Assembly (NCBI GenBank): GCA_963708905.1
Contig: CAVPUV010000057.1
Coordinates: 62,001-126,000, forward strand
Reading direction: 5' to 3'
Length of the DNA: 64,000 nucleotides
Source: SHZL01 sp963708905
GTDB taxonomy: Bacteria > Pseudomonadota > Gammaproteobacteria > Xanthomonadales > SZUA-36
Below the pieces are notes generated by a model. The model worked only from the letters and a program-made list of their open reading frames with translations. It was not told the origin of the DNA and ran no database searches. Shown here in pieces: positions 1 to 8,527 of the stretch. The position numbers and the translations under genes were made by a program. Within the stretch, counting starts at the first letter, position 1; each line of letters opens with the position of its first letter.

Positions 1-218
1 AAAATGGGGACATCGCGTCCCCAGACATCGGCACACAATGAAGTCAGGCTCATCTTGAGCTTGCCATTGAGGACTTTTTCCATGCTGGCGCGAGGCAGCC
101 ATTTGCCGCGGAGGATGCCATTCAGGTCGGTGAGTACCACCTCGAAGGTCTGCACTTCAGGATGTTGGGCCATGAACACCCGTACCGGGGAGTTCGCTCG
201 ATCATGTTTATCTGGCAT
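1..218 (-). CDS. Glutamine synthetase family protein (partial, N-terminus only)
   Basis: The reverse strand is open from an ATG at 218 to the window edge, with an in-frame TAG shortly upstream, so the start is well bounded. The 72 residues visible include LTDLNGILRGKWLP and CADVWGRDVP, which match the N-terminal beta-grasp region of the glutamine synthetase superfamily, in particular the type related to gamma-glutamylputrescine synthetase (PuuA) rather than GlnA. Such enzymes ligate glutamate to an amine using ATP. The catalytic domain is outside the window, so the substrate is unknown. It is divergent from the hydroxy-acid dehydrogenase gene that begins near 414. Family assignment is fairly safe; PuuA-like function is inference. 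Confidence 0.75.
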   Translation of the reverse strand, partial: MPDKHDRANSPVRVFMAQHPEVQTFEVVLTDLNGILRGKWLPRASMEKVLNGKLKMSLTSLCADVWGRDVPI

Positions 219-413
219 GCTGGAAACCTGTTGTCCGCGTGGGTCAGGCTATTCTACGTGGTCCCTTGATCAGCGTGAATAGCACCCACGGCTCGCCCGG
301 TTGTCACCCGTTCGGATAACTTGTATCGTTGCCTCACACCAGGCAAGCGCAAAAGACCGTAAAAGCCACATATATTTGTCAACAAAACCAGCATAGACAC
401 AGGAACTCACAAC

Positions 414-1562
414 ATCAGACCGGTCACCGCCCTTGATTACCGCCGCCTGGCCAAAAGGCGCCTGCCGCGTTTTCTGTTTGACTACATCGACGGCGGCGCC
501 AACGATGAACACACCATGGCTGCCAACGAGACTGACTTTCTTCGTATCAGGCTGCGGCAGCGGGTCATGCGCGATGTCAGCAATATCGATACCAGCACGG
601 TTCTGAGTGGCCAGGCGGTCAGCATGCCGCTGGTGCTGGCGCCATTGGGCCTGGCAGGCATGATGGCCAGGCGCGGCGAAGTCCAGGGCGCGCGCGCAGC
701 GCAGGCGGCGGGGATTCCTTTTACCTTGTCCACCGCGGCCATATGCTCACTGGAGGAAGTGCGGGCTGCCACCCTCGCGCCATCCTGGTTTCAATTGTAT
801 ATGCTGCGCGACCGGGGACTGGTCGCGGCTTTGCTCGAGCGGGCGCAATCGGTGTCCTGCGCCACCCTGGTATTTACTGTCGACCTGGCGGTTGCGGGCA
901 TGAGGCATCGTGACTCGCGTAACGGCGTGTCGAGTCATAGCCTGTCCACCCGCTTGGCCAAGACATGGCAGGTAGCAACCCACTGGCGCTGGCTGATCGA
1001 TGTTGCGCTGCGGGGGAAACCACACAGCTTTGGCAACCTGGGTGAGGGACTTCCCGATGCCAATGATCAGAATGCCTACAGAGCATTTGCCGTCGCGCAA
1101 TTCGACCCTACCGTGACCTGGAAAGACATTGCCTGGTTGCGTTCCTTGTGGCCGGGAAAACTCCTGATCAAGGGTGTGATGACGCGAGAAGATGCCCGCG
1201 CTGCAGCTGACCTGGGAGCCGATGGCGTGATTGTCTCCAACCATGGCGGACGGCAGCTCGATGGTGTCGCCTCGACCATATCCACTGTGCCGGCAGTGGT
1301 TGCGGCAGTTGCGGATCGCATCGAAGTCTACATGGACGGCGGCGTGCGCAGCGGAATTGATGTGGTGAAAGCGCTGGCGCTGGGTGCCAGGGGTGTGCTG
1401 ATTGGCCGCCCCTGGATCTGGGCCATCGCCGCGCGCGGCGAGAAGGGTCTGACCGATCTTCTCGGCGTGTTACAACAGGAGATAGCCGTCGCCATGGCCC
1501 TGATGGGGGTTAACCGGATTGATGAAATCACCTCCGAGCTGATTGACGGAAGCTCTGAATAA
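414..1562 (+). CDS. FMN-dependent alpha-hydroxy-acid dehydrogenase (LldD/MdlB-like)
   Basis: Oxidises an L-2-hydroxy acid to the 2-oxo acid using FMN. The barrel carries the family signature SNHGGRQLDG with the catalytic histidine, followed by the FMN-binding stretch YMDGGVRSGIDVVKALALGA and GRPWIWA. Conserved N-terminal sequence (ALDYRRLAKRRLP, then FDYIDGGA) is encoded upstream of the first in-frame ATG at 516, so that ATG is too late. The frame opens after a TAA at 360, and between there and 516 there is no in-frame ATG, GTG or TTG. AGGAA at 401-405 sits 8 bases before an ATC at 414, which I use as the provisional start. Lactate, mandelate and glycolate are all possible substrates. Convergent with the ThDP enzyme gene downstream. 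Confidence 0.85.
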   Translation: MRPVTALDYRRLAKRRLPRFLFDYIDGGANDEHTMAANETDFLRIRLRQRVMRDVSNIDTSTVLSGQAVSMPLVLAPLGLAGMMARRGEVQGARAAQAAGIPFTLSTAAICSLEEVRAATLAPSWFQLYMLRDRGLVAALLERAQSVSCATLVFTVDLAVAGMRHRDSRNGVSSHSLSTRLAKTWQVATHWRWLIDVALRGKPHSFGNLGEGLPDANDQNAYRAFAVAQFDPTVTWKDIAWLRSLWPGKLLIKGVMTREDARAAADLGADGVIVSNHGGRQLDGVASTISTVPAVVAAVADRIEVYMDGGVRSGIDVVKALALGARGVLIGRPWIWAIAARGEKGLTDLLGVLQQEIAVAMALMGVNRIDEITSELIDGSSE

Positions 1563-1601
1563 TCGTCCTGAGCCAGACCAGCTGCCTGAAGGCGCCGGCA
1601 C

Positions 1602-3164
1602 CTATGCGGGCATTTGTTGCACCACCATGGCTTCGATCAGACGCGGGCCCTTGCCGGCCATCGCCGCGGCCAGCTGGGTGTGGAATTCTTCGGCCGTGGT
1701 GGCGCGCGTTGCCGGTACACCCATACCTGTGGATAACTCCAGCCAGTTGATGTCGGGCCGCGACAGATCGAACAGCGACAGCGTTTTCGCTGTGGGCTGA
1801 CCGGCTCCGACCCGGGCCAATTCGATATTCAGGATGGCGTAACTGCGGTTGTTCATGATGACTACGGTCACATCCGCCTGTTCCCGCGCCATGGACCACA
1901 AGGCTTGCAGGGTATACATGGCGCTGCCATCCGCTTGCAGCGCGATGACTTTACGTTGCGGGCAGGCAATAGCTGCGCCGAGGCTGAGCGGCAGCCCCTG
2001 GCCAATGGCGCCGCCGGTCAGGGTCAACCAGTCGTGCCGCACGGCATTCTCGGTATAAGGAAAGATGCCCATTCCACAGGTGGCGGCCTCGTCCGAGACA
2101 ATGGCGTCCTCAGGCATCAGGGCTGTAAGGCTCTGGCCGATGGCAACCGGGCTCAATACGCCCACGGGCGCTGCTGCGGCAGGCGCTCGCTCTATCAGAT
2201 CAGCTGCCTGTTCGGCAGCGATGCGTTGTGCTACTTCTTCCAGGGCCGAGCGGATATCCTCTCCCACCGCGGATAAGGTATGGATTTCGCAGTGCTCCGG
2301 CGCCAGCCAGCTGGCTTTCCCGGGATACGCGAAGAACGAAACCGGTGCCTTGGCCCCCACCAGTATGAGCTGCTCACAGGCTTGCAGCTGCGCGGCCGCC
2401 TGTTCGGCAAAGTAAGCCAGGCGTTCCACCTTGACCCGGCCAGCGCCGCGCTGCAGGCGCGCCGGGAAGCACTCGCACAGAATGCGGGCGCCGCTTGCCT
2501 TGGCGATGCGCCCGGCCGCCAACAGGCTGTCTTCCCGCAAAGCGAGACCTCCCAGGTAGAGTGCCGTGTTTTTCCCGTTCTTCAGCACGGCTGCCATATC
2601 ATCAATGATTTTGCCGGTGACCTTTTCACGCTGGGGCGGCGGCAGTGGGGCCACGGTTTTGCTGGCAGTTTCCCAGGCATGATTGGCGGGTGCAATGAAG
2701 GTGGCTATGCTGCCGGCACCCTGCATCGAAGCCTGCACCGCCTCTGCACCGGCACGCGCCAGGTCATCGGCCGATTCCGAGGCGCGTACCCAGGCAGAAG
2801 AAATATGGGCGTGCGCCGCTACGTCCGATGTCAGCGGCGCATCGTAGGGCAGATGATAGGTGGCGTGATCACCCACCATGTTGACCAGCGGTACGTGTGC
2901 CCGCATCGCATTGTGTTGGTTGGCCATGCTGTTGGCGAATCCCGAACCCAGGTGCAACAAGGTGAGCGCTGGCTTGTCGAGCATACGGGCATAACCATCG
3001 GCGGCGCCGGACACCACACCCTCGAACAGACACAAAACGACGCGCATGCCGGCACTGTTGCCGATGGCGGACACCAGTTGCATTTCCGACGTGCCGGGGT
3101 TGGCGAAGCAAACTTCGACGCCGCTCGCCAGAAGGGTTTGCAGCAGATTTTCCGCGCCGTTCAT
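1602..3164 (-). CDS. Thiamine-diphosphate-dependent 2-oxo-acid enzyme (acetolactate synthase-like)
   Basis: A full-length (520 aa) ThDP enzyme with the three expected domains. The N-terminal pyrimidine-binding domain has FANPGTSEMQ and the cofactor-activating glutamate in LFEGV near residue 48; the C-terminal pyrophosphate-binding domain has the GDGSAMYTLQALWS...NN motif. It resembles proteins annotated as acetolactate synthase large subunit but has no partner regulatory subunit gene nearby, and its closest functional relatives may equally be benzoylformate-type decarboxylases. It overlaps the upstream FAD oxidase gene by 4 bases, so the two are translationally coupled. Neighbours (hydroxy-acid dehydrogenases and an aldehyde dehydrogenase) favour a decarboxylase role; this is inference. 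Confidence 0.85.
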   Translation of the reverse strand: MNGAENLLQTLLASGVEVCFANPGTSEMQLVSAIGNSAGMRVVLCLFEGVVSGAADGYARMLDKPALTLLHLGSGFANSMANQHNAMRAHVPLVNMVGDHATYHLPYDAPLTSDVAAHAHISSAWVRASESADDLARAGAEAVQASMQGAGSIATFIAPANHAWETASKTVAPLPPPQREKVTGKIIDDMAAVLKNGKNTALYLGGLALREDSLLAAGRIAKASGARILCECFPARLQRGAGRVKVERLAYFAEQAAAQLQACEQLILVGAKAPVSFFAYPGKASWLAPEHCEIHTLSAVGEDIRSALEEVAQRIAAEQAADLIERAPAAAAPVGVLSPVAIGQSLTALMPEDAIVSDEAATCGMGIFPYTENAVRHDWLTLTGGAIGQGLPLSLGAAIACPQRKVIALQADGSAMYTLQALWSMAREQADVTVVIMNNRSYAILNIELARVGAGQPTAKTLSLFDLSRPDINWLELSTGMGVPATRATTAEEFHTQLAAAMAGKGPRLIEAMVVQQMPA

Positions 3165-4564
3165 AAGTTGTCTCCCTGCGGTAAAGCAAAGATCTTGCCC
3201 GGGTTCAGGATGCCCTTGGGATCCAGTGCGATCTTGAGGGTTTTCATTAACTGGATCTCTTCCGCGTTACGTGAGATGGAAAGAAAGTCCCGCTTGCTAA
3301 GGCCAATGCCATGCTCGGCCGAGATGACTCCCTGGTAGGGCTTCAAGGCACCATAAACGACCTGATCGACGGCATGCACAACATCTGCTTCCAGGCTGCC
3401 TACGGTCAACACCAGGTGGATGTTGCCGTCTCCCACGTGTCCAAACACCACCATGCGGTAATGCGGCCATTGCGCACGAAGATTCTCCCGGACCGCCGTG
3501 ACGTAGTCATTCATGTGCGTGATGCCAAGGCTGATATCGAACGTGATCAGCGGATGCAGAGCTGCAAACAGGCTTTCGATGTCGTCGCGTATGGCCCACA
3601 GGTCTTCTCGTTGTTGACGGCTCTGGGCAATGACGGCATCGGCGATCAACTCCTGCTCCAGAGCTTCTTCCATGGCGCGCTCGAATCGATCTCGGTCAAT
3701 ATCTTCGTGGCTGCCCGTGGCTTCAAGCAATACATAGTAGGGGTAGGCATCGGACAGCGGCAGGCCATGTTTCCTGTTGTGGCCCACGATCAGCGCATAG
3801 AAGTCGTTCCACAGGACTTCGTAGGCACTCAGTGTCCCAGCCAGAGCCGTATCCACGACCCGCAACAAACGGCTAACGCAAGCGAAATCAGTGACCGCGA
3901 CCAACGCGGTTTGGCGGCTGCGGGGCAGGGGCCACAAACGCAAAACAGCACGGGTGACAATCCCCAGAGTGCCTTCCGAGCCTATGAACAATTGCTTGAG
4001 ATCATAGCCCGTATTGTTCTTGATCACCGTGTTCATGGAAGAAATGATGGTGCCATCCGCCAGCACCGCCTCGATACCCAGCACTTGCGCGCGCACCATG
4101 CCATAGCGGATCACGCTGTTTCCGCCTGCGTTGGTGGCTATATTGCCGCCAATGGTGCAGCTGCCGCGTGCGCCGAGGTCGAGAGGGAACAACAGGTCCG
4201 CCTTTTCGGCGGCTTCGTGCAGCGCCTGCAGGGGCACACCGGCTTCGGCCGTCAGCGTCCGGTTGACAACGTCTACCGGCTCGAGCTTGCGCATGCGTTC
4301 AAGTGAAATGACGATGTCCCTGCTCGAAGTCCTGGCGCCATTGACCAGGCCAGTCAGTCCGCCATGAGTGACCACGGCCTGGTTCCGTGCATGACACAGT
4401 TTCAACACGGCAGAGACTTCTGCCGTGCTGGCCGGACGAACGATGGCTTTGGCCTGACAAGGACCCATGGGCGGGCAAGTGTCAGGACGGGCGGTGACGT
4501 CCGCCCCGGTCAATATACCGGCTGGGCCGACAATGGCGCTGATTTCCGCAAGCAGAGAGTTCAT
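3161..4564 (-). CDS. FAD-linked 2-hydroxy-acid dehydrogenase (GlcD/D-lactate dehydrogenase type)
   Basis: 467 aa, the usual length for the VAO/GlcD family. The N-terminal FAD-binding PCMH domain shows VTHGGLTGLVNGA and the pyrophosphate-binding GSCTIGGNIATNAGG; the C-terminal half has FGHVGDGNIHL and SAEHGIGLSKR, the metal/substrate motif and the family's closing signature. Such enzymes oxidise D-2-hydroxy acids such as D-lactate, glycolate or 2-hydroxyglutarate, passing electrons to quinone or cytochrome c. It is the first gene of a two-gene overlap with the ThDP enzyme gene and follows the aldehyde dehydrogenase gene by 19 bases, so all three probably share one transcript. The exact substrate cannot be read from sequence. 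Confidence 0.9.
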   Translation of the reverse strand: MNSLLAEISAIVGPAGILTGADVTARPDTCPPMGPCQAKAIVRPASTAEVSAVLKLCHARNQAVVTHGGLTGLVNGARTSSRDIVISLERMRKLEPVDVVNRTLTAEAGVPLQALHEAAEKADLLFPLDLGARGSCTIGGNIATNAGGNSVIRYGMVRAQVLGIEAVLADGTIISSMNTVIKNNTGYDLKQLFIGSEGTLGIVTRAVLRLWPLPRSRQTALVAVTDFACVSRLLRVVDTALAGTLSAYEVLWNDFYALIVGHNRKHGLPLSDAYPYYVLLEATGSHEDIDRDRFERAMEEALEQELIADAVIAQSRQQREDLWAIRDDIESLFAALHPLITFDISLGITHMNDYVTAVRENLRAQWPHYRMVVFGHVGDGNIHLVLTVGSLEADVVHAVDQVVYGALKPYQGVISAEHGIGLSKRDFLSISRNAEEIQLMKTLKIALDPKGILNPGKIFALPQGDNL

Positions 4565-4583
4565 GGTTTGTTAACTTTCCTGA

Positions 4584-6029
4584 TCAGTTTTTAAGTTTCA
4601 GAATGATACCCAACAGCCGGGTTGCCCATGTGCCGTGCAGTGGCGCAAGCAACTTCAGAACGCTGAAACGAGCCTGGTAGAAAACCGGCCGTAGCTTGGA
4701 AAAGGTCATGAACCCCTCGTAAGCATGGTATTGCCCCATGCCACTCGCGCCAATGCCGCCAAAAGGCATGTCGTGCTGCGCGAAATGCAGCAAAGCATCA
4801 TTGATGCAAACACCGCCGGACATGATGTGGTCCAGATAATAATTCTGCAAATCCCGGTCGTTGGTGAACAGGTAAAACGCCAGGGGAAGGTTACGCCGGC
4901 TCACATAGTCGACGATCTCCTGGCGATCACGGTAAGGCAGCACCGGTAAGATCGGGCCGAAAATCTCCTGTTGCAGCAACTCCATGTCGGCGCTGGTGTT
5001 GAGCACCAGGTAAGGGGGGAGCTTGCGGGTGGTTTGGTCGGCCTGTTGCTGACCGGTCAGATTCACCAGTGTCGCGCCTTTATTTTCGGCATCAGCCAGA
5101 CTGCCGCGCAACCGTTCGTACGCGCGCCGGTCGATGATGGCAGTGTAATCCTGGCTATGGATGTCGGGGCAGTTCGACTGCACATAACTCCGGGCGGCTT
5201 CCACGAAGGCGCCGATTCGATCTTCGGGCACGAATACGTAGTCCACGGTGATGCATATCTGACCCGCATTGAACAGCTTGGCAAACAGGATGCGTTCCAC
5301 GGCTTGGTGCAAGGGAAAATCCGCGGCAATGACCGCGGGTGACTTGCCTCCCAGTTCCAGTGTTACCGGTGTCAGATTCCTGGCGGCAGCTGCCATGACG
5401 GCCCGCCCCGTGGCGCCGGAGCCGGTAAACAACAAATGATCAAATGGGAGCTGGGAAAATTGCACACCGACCTGTCCGGTTTCGGCGAAAAAACTGAGCT
5501 TTTCCGGCGGGAAATACAGCACCACCAGACGTTGCAGCAGACGCGCCAAATGGTTTGAATTCTCTGACATCTTCACCATGGCGCGATTGCCGGCTGCAAA
5601 GATATAGGTCAATGGTGACAGCGCCAGCTGCAGTGGAAAATTCCACGGTACGATCACCCCGACAACGCCCAGGGGTTGCGGGATCAAACGATTTTTCGCA
5701 CCGGGATACAGCAATACATCGATGTGGCGGCGCTGCGGTTTCATCCATCGCTTCAGGTGTTTCAGCGCAAAGTTGATGCCGTCCAGCACTTCAAGGATTT
5801 CAGCCAGGCGGGTTTCGTTGCGGGCGCGGTTGCCATAGTCTTCGTTGATGGCTGCTATCAAGGCCTCCTGGTTGTCATTGACCAGCCGCTTTAGCGCCAA
5901 CAGGTCGGCTCTGCGCTGAAGGTAATCGGGGTTCGGGTTCGCACGGTAAGCGCTTTTTTGCTGCCCCAGGCAGGCATTGAGCTGCTTTGAAATCGAATCG
6001 AGCTCATTACCCGCAGGCGCTCTATTCAT
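4584..6029 (-). CDS. Coniferyl-aldehyde-dehydrogenase-type aldehyde dehydrogenase
   Basis: NAD(P)-dependent aldehyde dehydrogenase of the short (481 aa) CalB/fatty-aldehyde class. Visible are VIVPWNFPL (cofactor domain), TLELGGKSPAVI with the general-base glutamate, and FNAGQICITVDYVFVPE with the catalytic cysteine in GQICI; the C-terminus is basic and hydrophobic as in membrane-associated class 3 enzymes. An in-frame ATG exists at 6146, but the ATG at 6029 is preceded by AACAGGAAC at good distance and matches the family N-terminus. Probably cotranscribed with the FAD dehydrogenase and ThDP enzyme genes downstream, oxidising the aldehyde a decarboxylase would release. The specific aldehyde is unknown. 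Confidence 0.88.
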   Translation of the reverse strand: MNRAPAGNELDSISKQLNACLGQQKSAYRANPNPDYLQRRADLLALKRLVNDNQEALIAAINEDYGNRARNETRLAEILEVLDGINFALKHLKRWMKPQRRHIDVLLYPGAKNRLIPQPLGVVGVIVPWNFPLQLALSPLTYIFAAGNRAMVKMSENSNHLARLLQRLVVLYFPPEKLSFFAETGQVGVQFSQLPFDHLLFTGSGATGRAVMAAAARNLTPVTLELGGKSPAVIAADFPLHQAVERILFAKLFNAGQICITVDYVFVPEDRIGAFVEAARSYVQSNCPDIHSQDYTAIIDRRAYERLRGSLADAENKGATLVNLTGQQQADQTTRKLPPYLVLNTSADMELLQQEIFGPILPVLPYRDRQEIVDYVSRRNLPLAFYLFTNDRDLQNYYLDHIMSGGVCINDALLHFAQHDMPFGGIGASGMGQYHAYEGFMTFSKLRPVFYQARFSVLKLLAPLHGTWATRLLGIILKLKN

Positions 6030-6119
6030 GTGAAATGTTCCTGTTACTCCGGGTGCACATGGAGAGCTTACCAGTTTAAGTTCTCCGGCTTGATATGAAA
6101 ACAGGGAAACACCACATGC

Positions 6120-6248
6120 CAACGCGGCACACGGATGTGCCGCCATTTTCGATGACGCAAGTCATTGAAAATGTGAGCGCAGCAAAACCACGTTTTTGCG
6201 TAGCGAATCCATAAACGGGCTGGGATGCCCGTTTATGGACAGATACTA
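6120..6248 (+). repeat. Multi-hairpin repeat, copy R1
   Basis: A non-coding stretch of four successive hairpins: H1 CGGCACACGGATGTGCCG, H2 CATTTTCGATG...CATTGAAAATG, H3 GCAAAACCACGTTTTTGC, and H4 CCATAAACGGGC with GCCCGTTTATGG around the loop TGGGAT. It is nearly identical to two tandem units at 31287-31542 and shares hairpin order with the element at 42162-42311. ATGC occurs on both sides (6116-6119 and 6248-6251), a possible target duplication. Its last three bases form the TAG stop codon of imuB on the other strand. No coding potential seen. Confidence 0.85.
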
Positions 6249-7694
6249 TGCAAATATTCCGTGCAGGTACCAGCCACGGCGCGGCTTGTATTCGTGGAAA
6301 GCCCATAGCGTGCTGCCGTGGACATCGCGCACGATGAAGTAATCGCGGCGGCAGTCGCGGCCGTCCCACCAGCCACTCTCGATGCGTTCGGGGCCGGCGA
6401 GAATTTCATAACCGCCGATATCGCAGCGCCTGGGCCTGGGCAGCAGCCAGGCCGGCCGGTGGGCCAGGGCCAGGGCAAGGCATGGCGGTTTCTCACCCAG
6501 CGGACGTGGCCGCCAGCTATATTCCGGGCGGTGGTCTTCTACGCTTGCCAGGCCGCCCACAGCATCACCGCCCAGACGTGCCTGCAGGCGCTCGGCCAGT
6601 TGTTCGATGCTGGATTGCTGTTCGGCCGGGCTGTCGCGGAACAGGCTGTGCTGAACGGCTGCCAGAGGCAGCATGCGTGGTGCTTCCAGGCGGATTTCGC
6701 GTACTGCCCGCGGCAGCCGCAAACGTTCCAGGCGTTCACGCAATAAACCCAACAGCCGTACCGGATCCTGGGTGGGGGATTGCATACCCAGTTGCAGCAG
6801 GCTGTCGGGGTGATCTTCATGGCGTAACACGATGTGCACGGACTGCACTGCGTTGTCGCCACCGCGCAGCACGCCACACAATTCCTCCAGCAGGCGTTTC
6901 AGCGGAAACAGCAGCGCCTGGCTGGCATGGATTTCCGCCGGCAACTCCAGCCGTGAGGCAAAAGCCTGTGGAGCCTGGTAGATGGGGTGGGGGTCAGGGC
7001 GGTTGCCCAACAGGCGATCGATATAATCGGTGATGGCTGGCCCGAAGCGCCTTGTCAGCGCTTTGCGTGGCAGGCGCAACACATCCCGCACCTGGCGGAA
7101 ACCCATCTGTTCCAGTGCATGCTGCTGGGCTTCCTGCAGATGCAGGCACGATAGCGGCAGAGGGCCGATATGCGAACGGATATTGCCGCTGGCCTCAATA
7201 TGCAAGGCTTCCCCGGCCGCCAGCCAGGCTGCCTCGGGCGTGGGTGCGGAGCCGGCCATCACGTGGTAGCCCAGCCGCCCCAGTTCGCGTTCCAGCCGCT
7301 GACCGAGTATCGCCGGGATGCCAAACAGCCGTTCACTGGCGCCGGCTTCCAGCAACAGCAGAGGACGATCGGGCGGCATGCTGACCTGGCTGCTGTATTG
7401 GTAACACCAAGCGGCCAGGCTCTGCAGTGCTGCGTATTCCTGCGCGGGCTGGCGTGGTAGTACCTGTAGCCCGTCGATGATCCCCGCTGCTGCAGCGGCT
7501 GGCATGCCGGGGCTCACGCCACCCTTGCGCGCCGCTGGATTGCAGTCGACGATCACTTCGCGCCGCTGCACTCTGTCACTGATCGCCAGCGGCAGGTCCT
7601 GGCGCGCTTGACCGCGGGTGTATTGGTCCAGCGCCAGGTGAGGCAGGCGCAGTGCCAGCCAGCAGGGATCAGTCGTATTTTTCAGAGGGAACAT
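6246..7694 (-). CDS. imuB: ImuB, catalytically degenerate Y-family polymerase homologue (translesion mutasome)
   Basis: 482 aa Y-family-like protein lacking the catalytic carboxylates of DinB: the N-terminal palm reads LALRLPHLALDQ where active polymerases have a DxDxF motif. In ImuA-ImuB-DnaE2 systems, ImuB bridges the beta clamp and the error-prone polymerase DnaE2 during damage-induced mutagenesis. I chose the ATG at 7694, preceded by GAGAG and matching the family start, over the one at 7724. It follows imuA by about 50 bases and lexA lies upstream, so it is in an SOS-controlled operon. No dnaE2 follows; the gene ends inside repeat R1, which supplies the TAG stop. Confidence 0.88.
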   Translation of the reverse strand: MFPLKNTTDPCWLALRLPHLALDQYTRGQARQDLPLAISDRVQRREVIVDCNPAARKGGVSPGMPAAAAAGIIDGLQVLPRQPAQEYAALQSLAAWCYQYSSQVSMPPDRPLLLLEAGASERLFGIPAILGQRLERELGRLGYHVMAGSAPTPEAAWLAAGEALHIEASGNIRSHIGPLPLSCLHLQEAQQHALEQMGFRQVRDVLRLPRKALTRRFGPAITDYIDRLLGNRPDPHPIYQAPQAFASRLELPAEIHASQALLFPLKRLLEELCGVLRGGDNAVQSVHIVLRHEDHPDSLLQLGMQSPTQDPVRLLGLLRERLERLRLPRAVREIRLEAPRMLPLAAVQHSLFRDSPAEQQSSIEQLAERLQARLGGDAVGGLASVEDHRPEYSWRPRPLGEKPPCLALALAHRPAWLLPRPRRCDIGGYEILAGPERIESGWWDGRDCRRDYFIVRDVHGSTLWAFHEYKPRRGWYLHGIFA

Positions 7695-7747
7695 GGCTCT
7701 CAGTGTGAAACTGCTCCGGCTCATATTGTGAGAATGTAATACCGGTC

Positions 7748-8515
7748 TTAGTTAAGCGCGGCGGGTGCTGGCAGCGGAACACGAACACTGGGCGTGACTT
7801 GGAGCATGAGCGCGCCACTGCGGTATTCTTGCAGCAAGCCCCTGGGGCAGGAAAGCTTGCGTACATGCCGATGCGGTATCCAGGTCGATTCGCGCGGCCG
7901 GTTGCCACGGCATTTGGTAATGTCTATACGGGTGCCGAGTTCATCGCCCTGCAGATACAGACGCAAGGCAGCCGGTGAAGCGGTCGTCAGCGCCTGTTTC
8001 GGAAGGAAAAGAAAGGCCAGTTTGGCGCCGGCCTCCGCGGCCAGTTGCAGCCGCCGCAAACGGGTGAACCCGGCCCGTTCGGGCCAGGCCAACACGGCGC
8101 CGCGCTGGTTGCCATGCAGGGCTTGTTCGCAGGCCCAGAGCGATTCCATGGCATTGCTGGTGCGTACCAGCAGCAGCCGTTCCAGCGCCAGCCCGTGGCC
8201 ATGAAGGGCAGCAGGGTAGGGGATCCATGGCGGGTCAATCAGGATCAGCCACTGACCCTTGCGGCTGACTTGCGACAGGGCCGGGAACAGCAGACTGAAT
8301 TCACCCAGGCCGGGCCGGTCCGTGATCAGTTCCGTGACTGCGCCGAGAGGCCAGCCGCCCCCGGGCAGGCACGCATCCAGGCGGCTATGGCCGGTGGCCA
8401 GTGTAGCCTGGTTGTGGTCAGGTTCGCGCCCGCGCCACAGCCGCGGTGTGCCGGAGAGCAGGGTATCGATGACGCTAGCGCGATTCACGTGAACAGGTCT
8501 TCGGACAGGCGGCAT
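7748..8515 (-). CDS. imuA: ImuA, translesion synthesis-associated RecA/SulA-like protein
   Basis: 255 aa. The pattern LATGHSRLDACLPGGGWPLGAVTELI is typical of ImuA proteins (RecA-fold relatives that lack a proper ATPase P-loop), as is the segment LILIDPPWIPYPAALHGHGL. ImuA works with ImuB and DnaE2 in inducible mutagenesis and interacts with RecA. The gene starts 12 bases after the lexA stop and precedes imuB, so the three form one operon expected to be induced on DNA damage. The assignment rests on sequence pattern plus context and is strong. The C-terminal part is basic and proline-rich without a recognised domain. Confidence 0.85.
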   Translation of the reverse strand: MPPVRRPVHVNRASVIDTLLSGTPRLWRGREPDHNQATLATGHSRLDACLPGGGWPLGAVTELITDRPGLGEFSLLFPALSQVSRKGQWLILIDPPWIPYPAALHGHGLALERLLLVRTSNAMESLWACEQALHGNQRGAVLAWPERAGFTRLRRLQLAAEAGAKLAFLFLPKQALTTASPAALRLYLQGDELGTRIDITKCRGNRPRESTWIPHRHVRKLSCPRGLLQEYRSGALMLQVTPSVRVPLPAPAALN

Positions 8516-8527
8516 CAGGCCCGCAGG

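Noticed and set aside
4..282. Forward ORF of 92 codons at the window start
   Set aside because: The opposite strand encodes a recognisable glutamine synthetase N-terminus; the forward reading has no known features.
2280..3338. Long forward ORF of 352 codons
   Set aside because: It lies antisense to the ThDP enzyme gene, which has clear conserved motifs; the antisense translation shows no recognisable domain.
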